A DNA stretch of 64,000 bases, taken from NCBI RefSeq assembly GCF_013343115.1, contig NZ_CP054570.1:806001-870000 (forward strand), given 5' to 3'. How positions within the stretch are numbered: the stretch's first letter is position 1; every line of letters begins with the position of its first letter. Position numbers and translations under genes: made by a program. This DNA is from Streptococcus sanguinis. Its GTDB lineage: Bacteria > Bacillota > Bacilli > Lactobacillales > Streptococcaceae. Below, one piece after another: positions 17,121 to 27,019 of the stretch. Under the pieces are notes generated by a model, which saw nothing but the letters and a program-made list of their open reading frames with translations, did no database searches and had not been told where the DNA came from.

Positions 17121-17957
17121 CTATTTGACTGCTCCACCTGTAACACCTTCTACATAGTATTTCTGCATGAAGATGAAGAGAAGAGTAATTGGGATAGCGA
17201 TGATAATCGCTCCAGATGTGAAAGGTAAGAACCATTTATTGATGGCGTCCTTATTAAGCATTTGGAAAAGTCCCAAAGCTACTGTGTATTTTTCCTTGAC
17301 ATCGCCTAGAATGACAGAGGCGAAGATGAAGTCGACCCAAGGTCCCATGAAAGCCATAAGCGCTGTGTAAACGATAATCGGTTTTGACAGCGGCAATGTA
17401 ATAGTCCGGAAGATTTGGAAGCGAGTCGCTCCGTCGATCATAGCGGATTCGTCCAAAGAATATGGGATAGTATCAAAGAAACCTTTGGCTATATAGAAGC
17501 CTAATGCAGCCCCAGCTGAATAAACCAGAATCAGTGAAGTCAGGGTTTGCGTCAAATTGAGTGCTTTCAAGATGTAGTAAACCGCAATCATAGACATGAA
17601 ACCTGGGAACATGTTAAGTACCAGAGCCAGCTTGAGGAAACGGTTTTTATGCTTGAATTTGATACGGCTGAGTGAGTAAGCCATACCCACGGTAATCAAA
17701 GTAGACAGGATACAGGTCGCTGTCGCAACAATCAGGGTATTCATAAACCACTGAACAAAAGGATATGTGTTGTTATTAAACAGTCTGATATAGTTGTCAA
17801 GAGTATAAGTCTTAGGGAAGAAGTAAGGGACTGCATTCGAGCCTTCACCACGGAAACTGGTCAGAAAAATCCAGATAATCGGTGTAAGCCAGATAAATGC
17901 TAGAACAGCCAGTAAGACATAAATCCCTAATAAACTGAGTTTTTTTCTATTTTTCAT
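17121..17957 (-). CDS. malD: Maltodextrin ABC transporter permease MalD (MalG type)
   Basis: 278-residue inner-membrane permease of a carbohydrate ABC importer (MalG family). Six hydrophobic segments are visible, and the EAA loop that contacts the ATPase reads ESAMIDGATRFQIFRTITLPLSKP (about residues 168-191). It ends YVEGVTGGAVK as usual for MalG. Start and malC stop overlap by one base (TAATG), so translation is coupled. The pneumococcal malA/malR genes that can follow malD are absent; a terminator follows. Confidence 0.92.
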   Translation of the reverse strand: MKNRKKLSLLGIYVLLAVLAFIWLTPIIWIFLTSFRGEGSNAVPYFFPKTYTLDNYIRLFNNNTYPFVQWFMNTLIVATATCILSTLITVGMAYSLSRIKFKHKNRFLKLALVLNMFPGFMSMIAVYYILKALNLTQTLTSLILVYSAGAALGFYIAKGFFDTIPYSLDESAMIDGATRFQIFRTITLPLSKPIIVYTALMAFMGPWVDFIFASVILGDVKEKYTVALGLFQMLNKDAINKWFLPFTSGAIIIAIPITLLFIFMQKYYVEGVTGGAVK

Positions 17958-19315
17958 TATTTAGCAGTTCCTTCCTTGAATGATGCGGATCTAGTATAGG
18001 CTAAGAGGCTGAAGGTTGCAGAGATTGCAAAGATCAGGATACCAATAACAGATGCTAGATTGTAGTCCTTGGCAGAAACAGTCAGTTTATAGAGCCAGGT
18101 AACCAAGAGGTCAGTTGAGCCTGCCTGATAGTAGGAAGAGTTAGTAGGTCCACCGCCTGTCAGGAAGTAAATAACGTTGAAGTTGTTAATGTTTCCGATA
18201 AACTGCTGAATGAGTGATGGCGCCATAATCAAGAGAATTTGAGGGAAAGTAATGCTCTTGAAGATTTGAAGCTTGCTAGCTCCATCAATCTCAGCGGCTT
18301 CGATTTGCTCGCTAGGTAGGTTCATGATAATCCCAGTCGCTACCAGCATGGTAAATGGAATACCAATCCACATATTGACAAGGATGATTGAGAACTTAGC
18401 CCAAACAGGGTCACTCAAGAATGGAATTGGATGCTGAATGAGATGGAGGCTTTGCAATAATCCGTTCAAAGGTCCATTGTCATTCAGGAAATTACGCATC
18501 AAGAGCAGGGATACGAATTGGGGTACAGCAATAGTGATAACGAAGAGTGTGCGCCAAACTTTCTTGTACTTGAGGCCTTTGGTATTGAGTAAGAGAGCGA
18601 GAACAATACCGAAGAAGAAAGTAGTAGCTGTCGCAGCAACCGCCCAAATCAAGGTCCAGCCTAAAAGTGGGAAGAAGGTGCTAGCCATGCGACCTGAGAA
18701 AACATCACCGAAGCTAGAGAAGCCAACCCAGTCAAAGAGTGATTTAGGAGCTGGATGGTTATGGTCAAAGTTAGTAAAGGCCAAACAGATCATATAGATC
18801 AGAGGCAGGATGGTAAAGAGCAGTACTCCGATAAGAGGGATGCTCATTAGGCCCATGTGAAATCGTCCGTCAGCCAGCGTCTTGAAGTCCTCAACGAAGT
18901 TAGGAATCTTCTGACCGGACTGCTTGAGAGCCATCAAGTGACGAGCACTTTTCAGGTTACACCAGTAGATGTAGGCGAAGACTGCACAGAAGATAAGAGA
19001 AGCAAGTCCAAAAATCAGCATCAGCATAGAGTTGTCACCGGCTACTTGAACTGTGATTTCCAAGCCGTTAACTTTTTTGATAGCTTCTCCCTGCTCTTGA
19101 GTCCCCAATGTAATCATGCCGCCAATAGCTGGTATGATTTGGACTGCAAAAGCAATCAGGAAAGCAATTTCTGAGAAGAGGAAGAGCAGCCCCTTGATAA
19201 ATTGTTTGTTTACAAGGTTGCTCAGTCCCATTACCAGAAAAGAGAGTTTGACATCCCAGGTTCCTTCTTTAAAGACCTGAACCATGGATGCATTGTCATA
19301 GGATGACTGAGTCAT
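17957..19315 (-). CDS. malC: Maltodextrin ABC transporter permease MalC (MalF type)
   Basis: 452-residue permease partner of MalD. An N-terminal extension with two or three membrane segments precedes the binding-protein-dependent transport domain. The EAA motif is EAAEIDGASKLQIFKSITFPQI (about 333-354), and LTGGGPTNSS is a MalF hallmark. RBS AAGGAG lies just before the ATG. The energising ATPase (MsmK-like) is not encoded here; in streptococci one shared ATPase commonly serves several sugar importers. Confidence 0.92.
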   Translation of the reverse strand: MTQSSYDNASMVQVFKEGTWDVKLSFLVMGLSNLVNKQFIKGLLFLFSEIAFLIAFAVQIIPAIGGMITLGTQEQGEAIKKVNGLEITVQVAGDNSMLMLIFGLASLIFCAVFAYIYWCNLKSARHLMALKQSGQKIPNFVEDFKTLADGRFHMGLMSIPLIGVLLFTILPLIYMICLAFTNFDHNHPAPKSLFDWVGFSSFGDVFSGRMASTFFPLLGWTLIWAVAATATTFFFGIVLALLLNTKGLKYKKVWRTLFVITIAVPQFVSLLLMRNFLNDNGPLNGLLQSLHLIQHPIPFLSDPVWAKFSIILVNMWIGIPFTMLVATGIIMNLPSEQIEAAEIDGASKLQIFKSITFPQILLIMAPSLIQQFIGNINNFNVIYFLTGGGPTNSSYYQAGSTDLLVTWLYKLTVSAKDYNLASVIGILIFAISATFSLLAYTRSASFKEGTAK

Positions 19316-19396
19316 AGTATTCTCCTTATATTTACAAAGAAAGAAGTGAGGAGGCTGCCCTCCTCACTTCAATGCTTATTTTTATTCGTTTGAGGA

Positions 19397-20653
19397 TTAT
19401 TTAGCTGCTGCTAAATCTTTATCAAACTGTTGTAATTTTGCGAGGTATTGATCTTCACCAAATTTACCGTTGTAAGCATCGCTGAGGATTGCAGCACTTT
19501 CAGTCCAGAAGACAGACATTTGGCTAAGTTTAGGCATAACTGTTGTGTAGGTATCAGAAGATCCCATTGTGATAACAGCTTGTGCCAAGGCATCTTTCTT
19601 CACATCTTCAGACTCTTGTACTTCTTTGTTAGCAGGGATGATGTGACGTCCTTCAAACTTGAATTGGTTTTCTTGGCTTTCTTTGCTAGTAAGTGCTTGA
19701 GCCAGTTTGTAACTTGCTGCGATACGGTCAGTGTCGCCGTTTGATGGTGTTTGGTTAACTGCGTAAAGTTTTACACCAAGGAAAGCTTTTTGTTGAACGT
19801 CTTGTCCACCGATGTTAACTGTTGGGTAAACAGAGATACCAAGGTTGTCTTTGCCGACAGCTTTTTCAGCAGCTGCGTAGTCCCATGGGCCTGATTGGAA
19901 AGCGTCAACTGAGCCATCTTCAAATTTAGCAAGAAGGTTAGAAGCATCTACGTTTACAAAACCGCTGTTATTCTTTTGAGCTGCGATGAACTTCAGAACG
20001 TTCACACCAGCTTCGTTACCCCAGTTTGTTCCGTCTACTTGCTCACCATCTTTACCAAAGAGAGTGTCGCCAACAGAAAGGAAGAGTGGAGCAGTAGCGT
20101 AGGCATTAACTTCTTTCAAGTTTCCGCCGAATTTAGCTTTAGAAGTGATGGTTTCATAAGACTTAACATCGTCAGCAGAAAGTTTTGACTTGTTATAGTA
20201 GGTTACTTGTGACTCGATACCGAATGGGAAAGCATAAGTTTTACCTTTGTACTGAGCACCAATAGCTGCTTGTTCTGTATCGTTCTTCTTGATTTCTTCT
20301 GCCATATTAGAAGGAACTTCTTGAATCGCTCCAGCTTCAACTAATTTACCAAGTTGGTCATGTGGCAGAGAGAAAACATCGGCAGCAGTACTAGCATCTT
20401 TTGTCAGATTTTCCTGAGCGTTTGGATCTTCCATTTCGACTACGTCAACCTTGTAGCCTGATTCTTTCTCGAACTTGCTAACTGTATCAGAGTAAGAATC
20501 TTTAGCACCGGTTGGTACCCAAAGTTTCAAGGTCTTGCTATCGGCTTTAGAAGAAGAGCTCTCCTTGCTACTATTCGAGCTACAAGCTGCTAACAGCGTT
20601 CCTGCAGCCAGCAAGCTGACACTGCCCAATACTACTTTTTTCCATGTTTTCAT
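19397..20653 (-). CDS. malX: Maltodextrin-binding lipoprotein MalX
   Basis: 418-residue solute-binding lipoprotein. The signal peptide ends in lipobox LAAC (Cys about 24), followed by a Ser/Lys linker and a family-1 extracellular binding domain starting KTLKLWVPTGAKDSYSDTV. Typical internal stretches include AFPFGIESQVTYYNKSKL and DAFQSGPWDYAAAEKAVG. It delivers maltose and maltodextrins to MalCD. First gene of the operon, behind a promoter with an embedded LacI-family operator. Confidence 0.93.
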   Translation of the reverse strand: MKTWKKVVLGSVSLLAAGTLLAACSSNSSKESSSSKADSKTLKLWVPTGAKDSYSDTVSKFEKESGYKVDVVEMEDPNAQENLTKDASTAADVFSLPHDQLGKLVEAGAIQEVPSNMAEEIKKNDTEQAAIGAQYKGKTYAFPFGIESQVTYYNKSKLSADDVKSYETITSKAKFGGNLKEVNAYATAPLFLSVGDTLFGKDGEQVDGTNWGNEAGVNVLKFIAAQKNNSGFVNVDASNLLAKFEDGSVDAFQSGPWDYAAAEKAVGKDNLGISVYPTVNIGGQDVQQKAFLGVKLYAVNQTPSNGDTDRIAASYKLAQALTSKESQENQFKFEGRHIIPANKEVQESEDVKKDALAQAVITMGSSDTYTTVMPKLSQMSVFWTESAAILSDAYNGKFGEDQYLAKLQQFDKDLAAAK

Positions 20654-20688
20654 TCCTATTTCCTCCCGGAATTTTTATTTACAATCCT

Positions 20689-20717
20689 ATTATGCAACCG
20701 TTTGCATTTTTTGTCAA
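20689..20717 (-). promoter_or_regulatory. malX promoter with MalR-like operator
   Basis: Minus strand: TTGACA (20717-20712), 17-base spacer, CATAAT (20694-20689). Between the boxes lies TGCAAACGGTTGCA (20706-20693), a near-palindrome of the LacI/MalR/CcpA type, placed to block RNA polymerase. This fits maltose induction through MalR; MalR itself is not in the window. Confidence 0.75.
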
Positions 20718-20813
20718 GCCTTTTTTTGAAATTTTTTTAAAAATATATTAATTTTTCTAAAATTTTTCTATTTTATTTCTGTTTATTTAATCAAAGCCTA
20801 TTAAAATGGCTGT

Positions 20814-20855
20814 GCAATCGCTTGCTTGATTTTTGCATAGAAAACGCTTTATTAT
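20814..20855 (+). promoter_or_regulatory. Possible divergent promoter with a second operator and no gene behind it
   Basis: GCAATCGCTTGC (20814-20825) is another LacI-type near-palindrome. It is followed by TTGATT (20826-20831), AGAAAACGCTTT (cre-like) and TTATTATGG near 20849-20857. In pneumococcus malMP is divergent from malX. Here only about 130 bases without a recognisable gene follow before the uvrC promoter. Confidence 0.4.
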
Positions 20856-20984
20856 GGAGAGGATTTTGTCTCATTCGCAATATATTTTTGGTACTTGTAT
20901 GAAGAGATGAAGAGAAGTTGTTGTTCAGAATTATCTATGAAAGGAATTCAACTTATGATTTTCTAATAATCTAGTGTCTACCTG

Positions 20985-21011
20985 TTGAATACTCCCCTTT
21001 TCTGCTATAAT
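20985..21011 (+). promoter_or_regulatory. uvrC promoter abutting the start codon
   Basis: TTGAAT (20985-20990), 15-base spacer, extended -10 TGCTATAAT ending at 21011. The uvrC ATG is at 21018, the distance at which transcription normally starts, so the mRNA is probably leaderless. Confidence 0.7.
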
Positions 21012-21017
21012 AGACCT

Positions 21018-22853
21018 ATGAACAAGCTAATCCAATCAAAGCTGGAACTGTTGCCGACCAGTCCAGGCTGTTACATTCACAAAGACAAAAACGGTACCAT
21101 TATCTATGTCGGCAAAGCTAAGAATCTTCGCAATCGGGTTCGTTCTTATTTCCGTGGTAGCCATGATACCAAGACGGAGGCTCTGGTTTCTGAGATTGAG
21201 GATTTTGAGTTTATTGTCACCGAGTCCAATATTGAGGCTTTGCTGCTGGAAATCAACCTAATCAAGGAAAACAAGCCCAAGTACAATATCATGCTCAAGG
21301 ACGATAAGTCCTATCCATTTATCAAGATTACCAACGAAACCTATCCGCGCCTAATCATCACGCGCCAAGTCAAAAAGGACGGCGGACTTTATTTTGGTCC
21401 TTACCCCGATGTTGGTGCGGCCAATGAAATCAAGCGTCTCTTAGATCGGCTCTTTCCTTTTCGTAAGTGTACCAATCCGCCTGAAAAGGTTTGTTTTTAC
21501 TACCATCTGGGGCAGTGCAAGGCCCACACTATTTGCCAGGTAGACAGCCAGTATTTCAAGGAGCTAGCTCAGGAGGTTGCGGCCTTTCTCAAGGGTCAGG
21601 ATGACCAGATTATTGAGGATTTACGGGGAAAAATGGCTGGCGCAGCGCAAGCTATGGAGTTTGAAAAGGCAGCGGAGTACCGCGACTTGATTCAGTCCAT
21701 TGGCACCCTGCGAACCAAGCAGCGGGTTATGGCCAAGGATTTGCAGAATCGCGATGTCTTTGGCTACTATGTGGATAAGGGCTGGATGTGCGTACAGGTC
21801 TTCTTTGTCCGCCAGGGTAAGCTAATCGAGCGTGACGTCAACCTTTTTCCTTATTACAATGATCCTGACGAAGATTTTCTGACCTATATCGGCCAGTTCT
21901 ATCAGGAAAAATCCCACCTCAAGCCCAATGAAATTTTGATTCCAGCAGATATTGACGAAGAAGCTGTCCGAGCCATAGTGGATACCAAGGTGCTTAAGCC
22001 CCAGCGAGGCGAGAAGAAGCAGTTGGTCAATCTCGCTATCAAAAACGCTCGAGTCAGTCTTCAGCAGAAATTTGACCTCTTGGAGAAATCTATTGAAAAG
22101 ACCCAAGGTGCAATTGAAAATTTAGGGCAGCTTCTTAACATTCCAACACCTGTTCGCATTGAGTCTTTTGATAACTCCAACATCATGGGAACCAGTCCTG
22201 TATCGGCTATGGTGGTCTTTGTCAATGGTAAACCAAGTAAGAAGGACTATCGCAAGTATAAGATTAAGACTGTGGTAGGACCTGATGACTACGCCAGTAT
22301 GCGTGAGGTCATTAAGCGACGCTATAGTAGGGTGATTCGTGATGGACTGACTCCGCCTGATCTGATAGTCATTGACGGAGGACAGGGCCAAGTCAATATT
22401 GCTAAAGAAGTGATTCAGGAGCAGTTGGGATTGGATATTCCCATCGCTGGACTGCAAAAAAATGATAAGCACCAGACCCATGAATTGCTCTTTGGTGACC
22501 CTCTGCAGGTTGTAGAATTATCCCGCAATTCGCAGGAATTTTTCCTACTCCAGCGTATCCAAGATGAGGTTCACCGCTTTGCTATTACCTTCCACCGTCA
22601 GCTCCGTTCGAAGAATTCCTTCTCATCGCAGCTAGATGGCATTGAAGGCTTGGGACCAAAACGCAAGCAAAATCTTATGAAGCATTTCAAATCTCTAACC
22701 AAGATTAAAGAAGCCAGTGTCGACCAAATCGTCGAAGTCGGCGTTCCACGAGCAGTGGCAGAAGCAGTGCGGGAGAAGTTGAATCCGAAAACTCAGGAGC
22801 AGGAACAGGCACAGTTGCGAGAGGTGGCGGAGCCACAAATAGGTTTGGAGTAG
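21018..22853 (+). CDS. uvrC: Excinuclease ABC subunit C
   Basis: 611-residue UvrC, which makes both incisions in nucleotide excision repair. Domains in order: GIY-YIG nuclease ([31 protein letters not shown], about 13-45), UvrB-binding UVR motif ([17 protein letters not shown], about 205-225), RNase H-like endonuclease with [17 protein letters not shown] and [10 protein letters not shown], and the C-terminal helix-hairpin-helix pair ([19 protein letters not shown]). The frame is open from 20985, but that is the -35 box, so the ATG at 21018 is used. No Shine-Dalgarno sequence is present. Confidence 0.95.
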   Translation: MNKLIQSKLELLPTSPGCYIHKDKNGTIIYVGKAKNLRNRVRSYFRGSHDTKTEALVSEIEDFEFIVTESNIEALLLEINLIKENKPKYNIMLKDDKSYPFIKITNETYPRLIITRQVKKDGGLYFGPYPDVGAANEIKRLLDRLFPFRKCTNPPEKVCFYYHLGQCKAHTICQVDSQYFKELAQEVAAFLKGQDDQIIEDLRGKMAGAAQAMEFEKAAEYRDLIQSIGTLRTKQRVMAKDLQNRDVFGYYVDKGWMCVQVFFVRQGKLIERDVNLFPYYNDPDEDFLTYIGQFYQEKSHLKPNEILIPADIDEEAVRAIVDTKVLKPQRGEKKQLVNLAIKNARVSLQQKFDLLEKSIEKTQGAIENLGQLLNIPTPVRIESFDNSNIMGTSPVSAMVVFVNGKPSKKDYRKYKIKTVVGPDDYASMREVIKRRYSRVIRDGLTPPDLIVIDGGQGQVNIAKEVIQEQLGLDIPIAGLQKNDKHQTHELLFGDPLQVVELSRNSQEFFLLQRIQDEVHRFAITFHRQLRSKNSFSSQLDGIEGLGPKRKQNLMKHFKSLTKIKEASVDQIVEVGVPRAVAEAVREKLNPKTQEQEQAQLREVAEPQIGLE

Positions 22854-22980
22854 ATGGGATTTGTTAATCATTAAGTGATTAGAAAATAAAACAATATATC
22901 TGGTATAAAAAAATGTTAAAAGTGTAAAAGGAATAATAATTATGGTAAACTAGAGGCAGCAAAAGAATGCGAGGTGTAAA

Positions 22981-23412
22981 ATGGCAAGCGATGCAGAATT
23001 AAAAAGTCAGTATTACAGTGTCAAAGCTGATCGAGACCGTTACCGGAGAGTACGTGATGGTATTTCCAGTCATCGGCTAGATTACAAACGTTCTACTTCA
23101 GATATGGAAGATTATATCAGCTATATTGAGAGTATTGTTAATACCATTGATGGTGAAAGTGGTTATTTTTACTTGGAGTCAGCTTCGAGCAAATTAAAAG
23201 AGCATAAGCAAGTCCTACAGGATTATGTAGACTTTGTGCAGAATTCTAATTCGTCCTTTATAAGCCTTTATAATGATGTTGTAGCCAAGATTAGCTCTTT
23301 AGAATCTCAGCTAGAAAGTATTAAAACAGAGTACAATAAAGGCAAGAAGCACTTCAATAGACTTGGTTTGGATGAGAATCCGCTTGATTTTTTTGGAGGA
23401 GGCATCTTTTAA
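22981..23412 (+). CDS. Type VII secretion LXG-associated helical protein (DUF5082-like)
   Basis: 143-residue, wholly helical, charged protein without signal peptide, resembling DUF5082 proteins (Lap2 type). In streptococci these bind the N-terminal domain of LXG toxins and are needed for their export by the type VIIb system. First gene of a tight operon running to the toxin at 24891; the RBS GAGGTG is good. It ends with a Gly-rich DFFGGGIF tail. No secretion machinery gene (essC, yukD etc.) is in the window, so this is a remote effector module. Confidence 0.7.
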   Translation: MASDAELKSQYYSVKADRDRYRRVRDGISSHRLDYKRSTSDMEDYISYIESIVNTIDGESGYFYLESASSKLKEHKQVLQDYVDFVQNSNSSFISLYNDVVAKISSLESQLESIKTEYNKGKKHFNRLGLDENPLDFFGGGIF

Positions 23413-23748
23413 ATGGATACAAATATCAATAGCATTCAAGATAGATTTTCTCATGATACAATTCGTTATGATGATGGAGAACTAAGGAATATCATCTCTC
23501 AGCTTAAGACGCTCCATGATTTAATCAATACAACTATTCCTTCTCAGGTTAACACCTTGGCACAAAAGGATTCGCTCTGGTCGGGTGAGACTAAGGAGCA
23601 GTATTTGGGACTTAAGGATTTCATTGAACAGTATCAATCAGATTTTTCAGAAGCAATTGGAAAGCTTCATGAGGCTACTGATGGGTTAGAGACTCTCTTT
23701 TATCACATTGAAGATGCACAAGTACTGAAGGATATTGAAAGCAAATGA
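23413..23748 (+). CDS. WXG100-like export partner (DUF3130/TIGR04197-like, Lap1 type)
   Basis: 111-residue helical-hairpin protein with the WXG signature as LWSG at about residues 55-58 between two long helices. It resembles TIGR04197/DUF3130 type VII substrates that form a complex with the LXG effector's N-terminus. It begins immediately after the stop of the preceding gene and overlaps the next start by four bases. Confidence 0.72.
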   Translation: MDTNINSIQDRFSHDTIRYDDGELRNIISQLKTLHDLINTTIPSQVNTLAQKDSLWSGETKEQYLGLKDFIEQYQSDFSEAIGKLHEATDGLETLFYHIEDAQVLKDIESK

Positions 23749-24439
23749 TATTTACACTTGAATCTTTATATGCACTGCATATGCTGAATTATAATGGTTA
23801 CTCTGAGGATTTGTTTCTACTTCCTCTTCCAGAACTTACCGATGAGGAGAAGCCTGTGCAGCTCAAGCAGATACTGGAAAAGGGATTTTCTGACCTCCAG
23901 TCTATGGGGCTTATTGATGAAATAGTGAGCCAACAACAGCCTGCATGGCCAAAGCTGTCTATCTTCAAAAGTACCAAGAAGCTTATTCTCACTGCGAAGT
24001 AGATGATAAGTATTTTTGTGCTCAGTTAGTAGACTCCAATCGTTGGTATCATATCGTCATTGAAAAAGTAGATAAAAACGCCTATAGATTGGATCGTATA
24101 CATAGCTTCCAATTTTTAGGTACGGTTATAAAGGAGCATCTTTTCTTGAGTGAGAAGATACCAGAACGAGATCCCAACCCAGCAGCTGCGGAATGGAGAA
24201 CCTATTCTGAAGAGAGATTGATTATCTACTATCGTAAAGCGCCTGCTTTGAGAATTACGTCATACTCAGGACAAAATAAATCCAGAGATTATCTTTATCT
24301 GAATGCGCCTTCGGCTATCTATCAGTATGATGTTCTTGAGCAGAGAATCCGCTCTATCAGTACTGACGAGTTAAAGAAAGAAATCATCAACCAGTTGAAA
24401 GTGAGGATACAGCCATGCCAAAAATTAGTATTTCCTTAA
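23745..24439 (+). pseudogene. DUF5081-like T7SS accessory gene split by a one-base deletion
   Basis: Two frames form one protein. Residues 1-60 (MIFTLESLYALHMLNYNGYS ... DLQSMGLIDE) are read in the first frame. After an AAA at 23920-23922 that frame runs into about 25 unrelated residues and stops at 24002, while the next frame continues NSEPTTACMAKAVYLQKYQEAYS to 24439. Adding one A restores an uninterrupted protein of about 231 residues. The family (DUF5081-like, found between WXG proteins and LXG toxins) is assigned mainly from context and N-terminal pattern. If the deletion is real, this accessory factor is lost although the toxin downstream is intact. Confidence 0.6.
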
Positions 24440-24894
24440 CAGAACAGGAGGAATTACTCTTAGCATCCCGTGAACTAGCAACAAGCTCTAGCCAGCTAAC
24501 AACTCAATTGCAAGGTCTGATTGATAAAATTCCTGCTGTATGTAAAGAAGGATCTCTCCAATCTCGTCTGGGTGAACTTCCTCTCAATCATTTCACTGCA
24601 AAAGCGCAGACTTTTCAGGCGCTAACAGAGCTTCTTTTTCACCATATACAGGCAACCTACCGTGGCTTTATCGATACTGATAAACTTTTAGCAGCGGATA
24701 TTGTCAATGCGGCCTTGGTAGATCCAAACCTAGATTCTGAAACTCGTCAAGCCTTAGAGCAGGATCCTCAGAAAGCTTTTGAGTTGACACGTGATGGTTT
24801 GAAAAAAGATCAAGCAGCGCCAGACTATAAGGGACCTAAATCAGAGGAAGCCATACTTTATAGTGGTCAGACTTCTCAGGGAGGTGCTTCATGA
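24415..24894 (+). CDS. Helical accessory protein of the LXG-type toxin operon
   Basis: 159-residue helical protein without signal peptide, beginning MPKISISLTEQEELLLASREL. It lies in the usual place of small WXG-like or chaperone genes between the accessory factors and the toxin. It overlaps the preceding gene by 25 bases and the toxin start by four (ATGA), indicating coupled translation. I do not recognise a specific family. Confidence 0.55.
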   Translation: MPKISISLTEQEELLLASRELATSSSQLTTQLQGLIDKIPAVCKEGSLQSRLGELPLNHFTAKAQTFQALTELLFHHIQATYRGFIDTDKLLAADIVNAALVDPNLDSETRQALEQDPQKAFELTRDGLKKDQAAPDYKGPKSEEAILYSGQTSQGGAS

Positions 24895-27002
24895 CAGAGT
24901 ACTATACAAATAAAAGTGACTTTGAACAAGGGAAGCGGATTGGTTGGTTTGAGGATAATGTCAGTCAGGTCAAGGACTTGCTCAAGGATATTTCGGAGAC
25001 CGCTGAGATTGTCAAGAGTAACGATCTGTCCCACCTTTACATTGCCAAAGGAGGTGCGACCCTAGGCAAGGACATGCCAGAGAAGACCTTTGTTGATTCC
25101 GAGCACACTGTTTTGGATGTAATGGAGGAGATGAAGCGGGTGCATCGGGAGATTGTTCAAAACATTGAGAATAAGTACATAAGTGGTTTGGAAGATGCGA
25201 TGGAGGCTCTGAATAAGATCAATGAAGGGAAGAACAAATATAAGTCTGAGCACTTGACCTATGAAGAAACATACACCTATCAGACATCTTATCAGACAGG
25301 TTATGGGATACAGACCGTTAAGGGCAAGCGTAAGGCCTATTACAGCCTGTCCGATATCTTGAACAGCGATAAAAGCCCTATCTCATCTGCTGCAGCTAAA
25401 TATCAGGATAAGCTCAAGGTTGCCAAAGAAAACCTTGCAAAGCTGGAAGCGGAAGACAAGGAGACCTATGATAAAATCAAAGACCTGTCTGAGAAAGAGC
25501 TAGTGGAGACCTTCTTCCCAACAGAACTAGGTGAATACAAACGTCTTAAATCTACTTGGTCAAAAGATAATGAATGGTGGCTGGGTTGGGTGGATATAGG
25601 CGTCAAGGTCGTTGGGACAGCAGCCTTGGTTGTCGGAACATTTGCATCTGGTGGAACTTTAGCTCCAGTAGCTTTGGCTTTAGGGACAACACTTCTAGGT
25701 GGAGAAGCAGCTTATCGCGCTATCTCCGGAGAAACCATTACAGGCGATGTCCTAACGAATGAGCAGAGAATATGGGCCGGTGCAGAGGCAGTTACTACTC
25801 TTGTATCGGGCGGTCTTGGTTCCTACCTGAAGGGAGCCAGTATTGCAGAGCGAACAGTCTCCCAAGGTGTGCTCAATGCGGATAAGGTTGCCCGTTTTGG
25901 AGCTAATGCCTACGATGTTGCCCAGTTTGGCCATGACTTTATTGAAGATCCGCAAATGGCCCTGACTAACCTAGCAACCAGTCAGCTAATCGGTAGAACA
26001 GTGGGGCATCTTGGCCAGCGCTTTCAGGCTTATCGGGCTAGTAAAGCAGCAGATGTTAATCTGGGAAGCGGAAAGGCGACTTCCTATAAAGGTAGCATCC
26101 AGGAACGCTTGAGCAATACTTGGACAGATGTCAAGACTAAGGCGGGAAATGTCCGAGCCCAAGCTAGCCAGAGTTGGGATGATTTCAAAACGAAAGCGAA
26201 TAATACGAAAAATCGAGCCTTGGCTTCTGGAGCGGAGAAGGTATCTGAAAAGCTTGATAATCTCAATGCAGCGTGGGGAGCTCAAAAGCAAAACTTCCAG
26301 AGGAATCTAGCGGCTATGCAAGGAAATCTTGCGCCTGAGCTTCAGTTGGCAGGAGGTGCACCGGGCATTGGAGTCAAACCTAACTTCTCTGAAAGTATGG
26401 AAAACCTATCTCAAAAGATCCAGCAGTTTTCTGTCAAGCGCAGACAACAGATTCAGGACTTTGAGGGAGTTGGAGGAAATAGCGGTTCGAAAACTGTATT
26501 TTCGAATACTATTGAAACCAAAACACCTGAAACCATTATTGCTGAGAGAACAAAAGGGTTAGATCTAGTACCTCATCCAACTACTCAAAAGCAGCTTAGT
26601 CCTAAAAAAATGAAGGAACTCAAACAAAAGATTGCTGATCGAACAATTACAAGAGAAGAATATGAACAGTATGATTGGAATAAAAGATTTACTCAGCGAA
26701 GAAATGAAGGAGTTGAATCTTTTTGGAGAGATGAAAGAGTACGCTTATCAAGAGGTGAAAAAGGGACTCGGAATTGGTCTGAAGATCAGATAAAAGATAT
26801 TTTGAGTGGTAAGCGAGCGAAATTTGATGGAAAAACACTCCAAGGTCATCACACTTATAGTGCTTCTCAATATCCTCATTTAGCAAATAGAAGTGAAGTG
26901 ATTTATCCTGTAACATTCAATGAGCATTTTCGCGGATGGCATGGTGGAAACTGGAAAACAAGTTTACCAGGTAAACGAATTGATATTATTGATGATTTTT
27001 AA
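24891..27002 (+). CDS. Type VIIb polymorphic toxin with C-terminal GHH/HNH-type nuclease
   Basis: 703-residue secreted effector. Residues 1-220 are helical and LXG-like (export domain). A Gly/Ala-rich hydrophobic stretch (about 229-285) may insert into membranes. A middle helical region runs to about 560. The C-terminal toxin (about 590-703) has the metal-finger nuclease pattern: GHH at 652-654 (LQGHHTYSASQYPHLANR), EH at 678-679 (TFNEHF) and WHGGN with His684, as in HNH/Endo VII-fold toxins of LXG, Rhs and CDI proteins. It is thus predicted to cleave DNA in competing bacteria. The last 140 codons are more AT-rich than the rest, typical of exchangeable toxin tips. An immunity gene follows after 17 bases. 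Confidence 0.78.
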   Translation: MTEYYTNKSDFEQGKRIGWFEDNVSQVKDLLKDISETAEIVKSNDLSHLYIAKGGATLGKDMPEKTFVDSEHTVLDVMEEMKRVHREIVQNIENKYISGLEDAMEALNKINEGKNKYKSEHLTYEETYTYQTSYQTGYGIQTVKGKRKAYYSLSDILNSDKSPISSAAAKYQDKLKVAKENLAKLEAEDKETYDKIKDLSEKELVETFFPTELGEYKRLKSTWSKDNEWWLGWVDIGVKVVGTAALVVGTFASGGTLAPVALALGTTLLGGEAAYRAISGETITGDVLTNEQRIWAGAEAVTTLVSGGLGSYLKGASIAERTVSQGVLNADKVARFGANAYDVAQFGHDFIEDPQMALTNLATSQLIGRTVGHLGQRFQAYRASKAADVNLGSGKATSYKGSIQERLSNTWTDVKTKAGNVRAQASQSWDDFKTKANNTKNRALASGAEKVSEKLDNLNAAWGAQKQNFQRNLAAMQGNLAPELQLAGGAPGIGVKPNFSESMENLSQKIQQFSVKRRQQIQDFEGVGGNSGSKTVFSNTIETKTPETIIAERTKGLDLVPHPTTQKQLSPKKMKELKQKIADRTITREEYEQYDWNKRFTQRRNEGVESFWRDERVRLSRGEKGTRNWSEDQIKDILSGKRAKFDGKTLQGHHTYSASQYPHLANRSEVIYPVTFNEHFRGWHGGNWKTSLPGKRIDIIDDF

Positions 27003-27019
27003 TATAGGAAGGAATAGTC

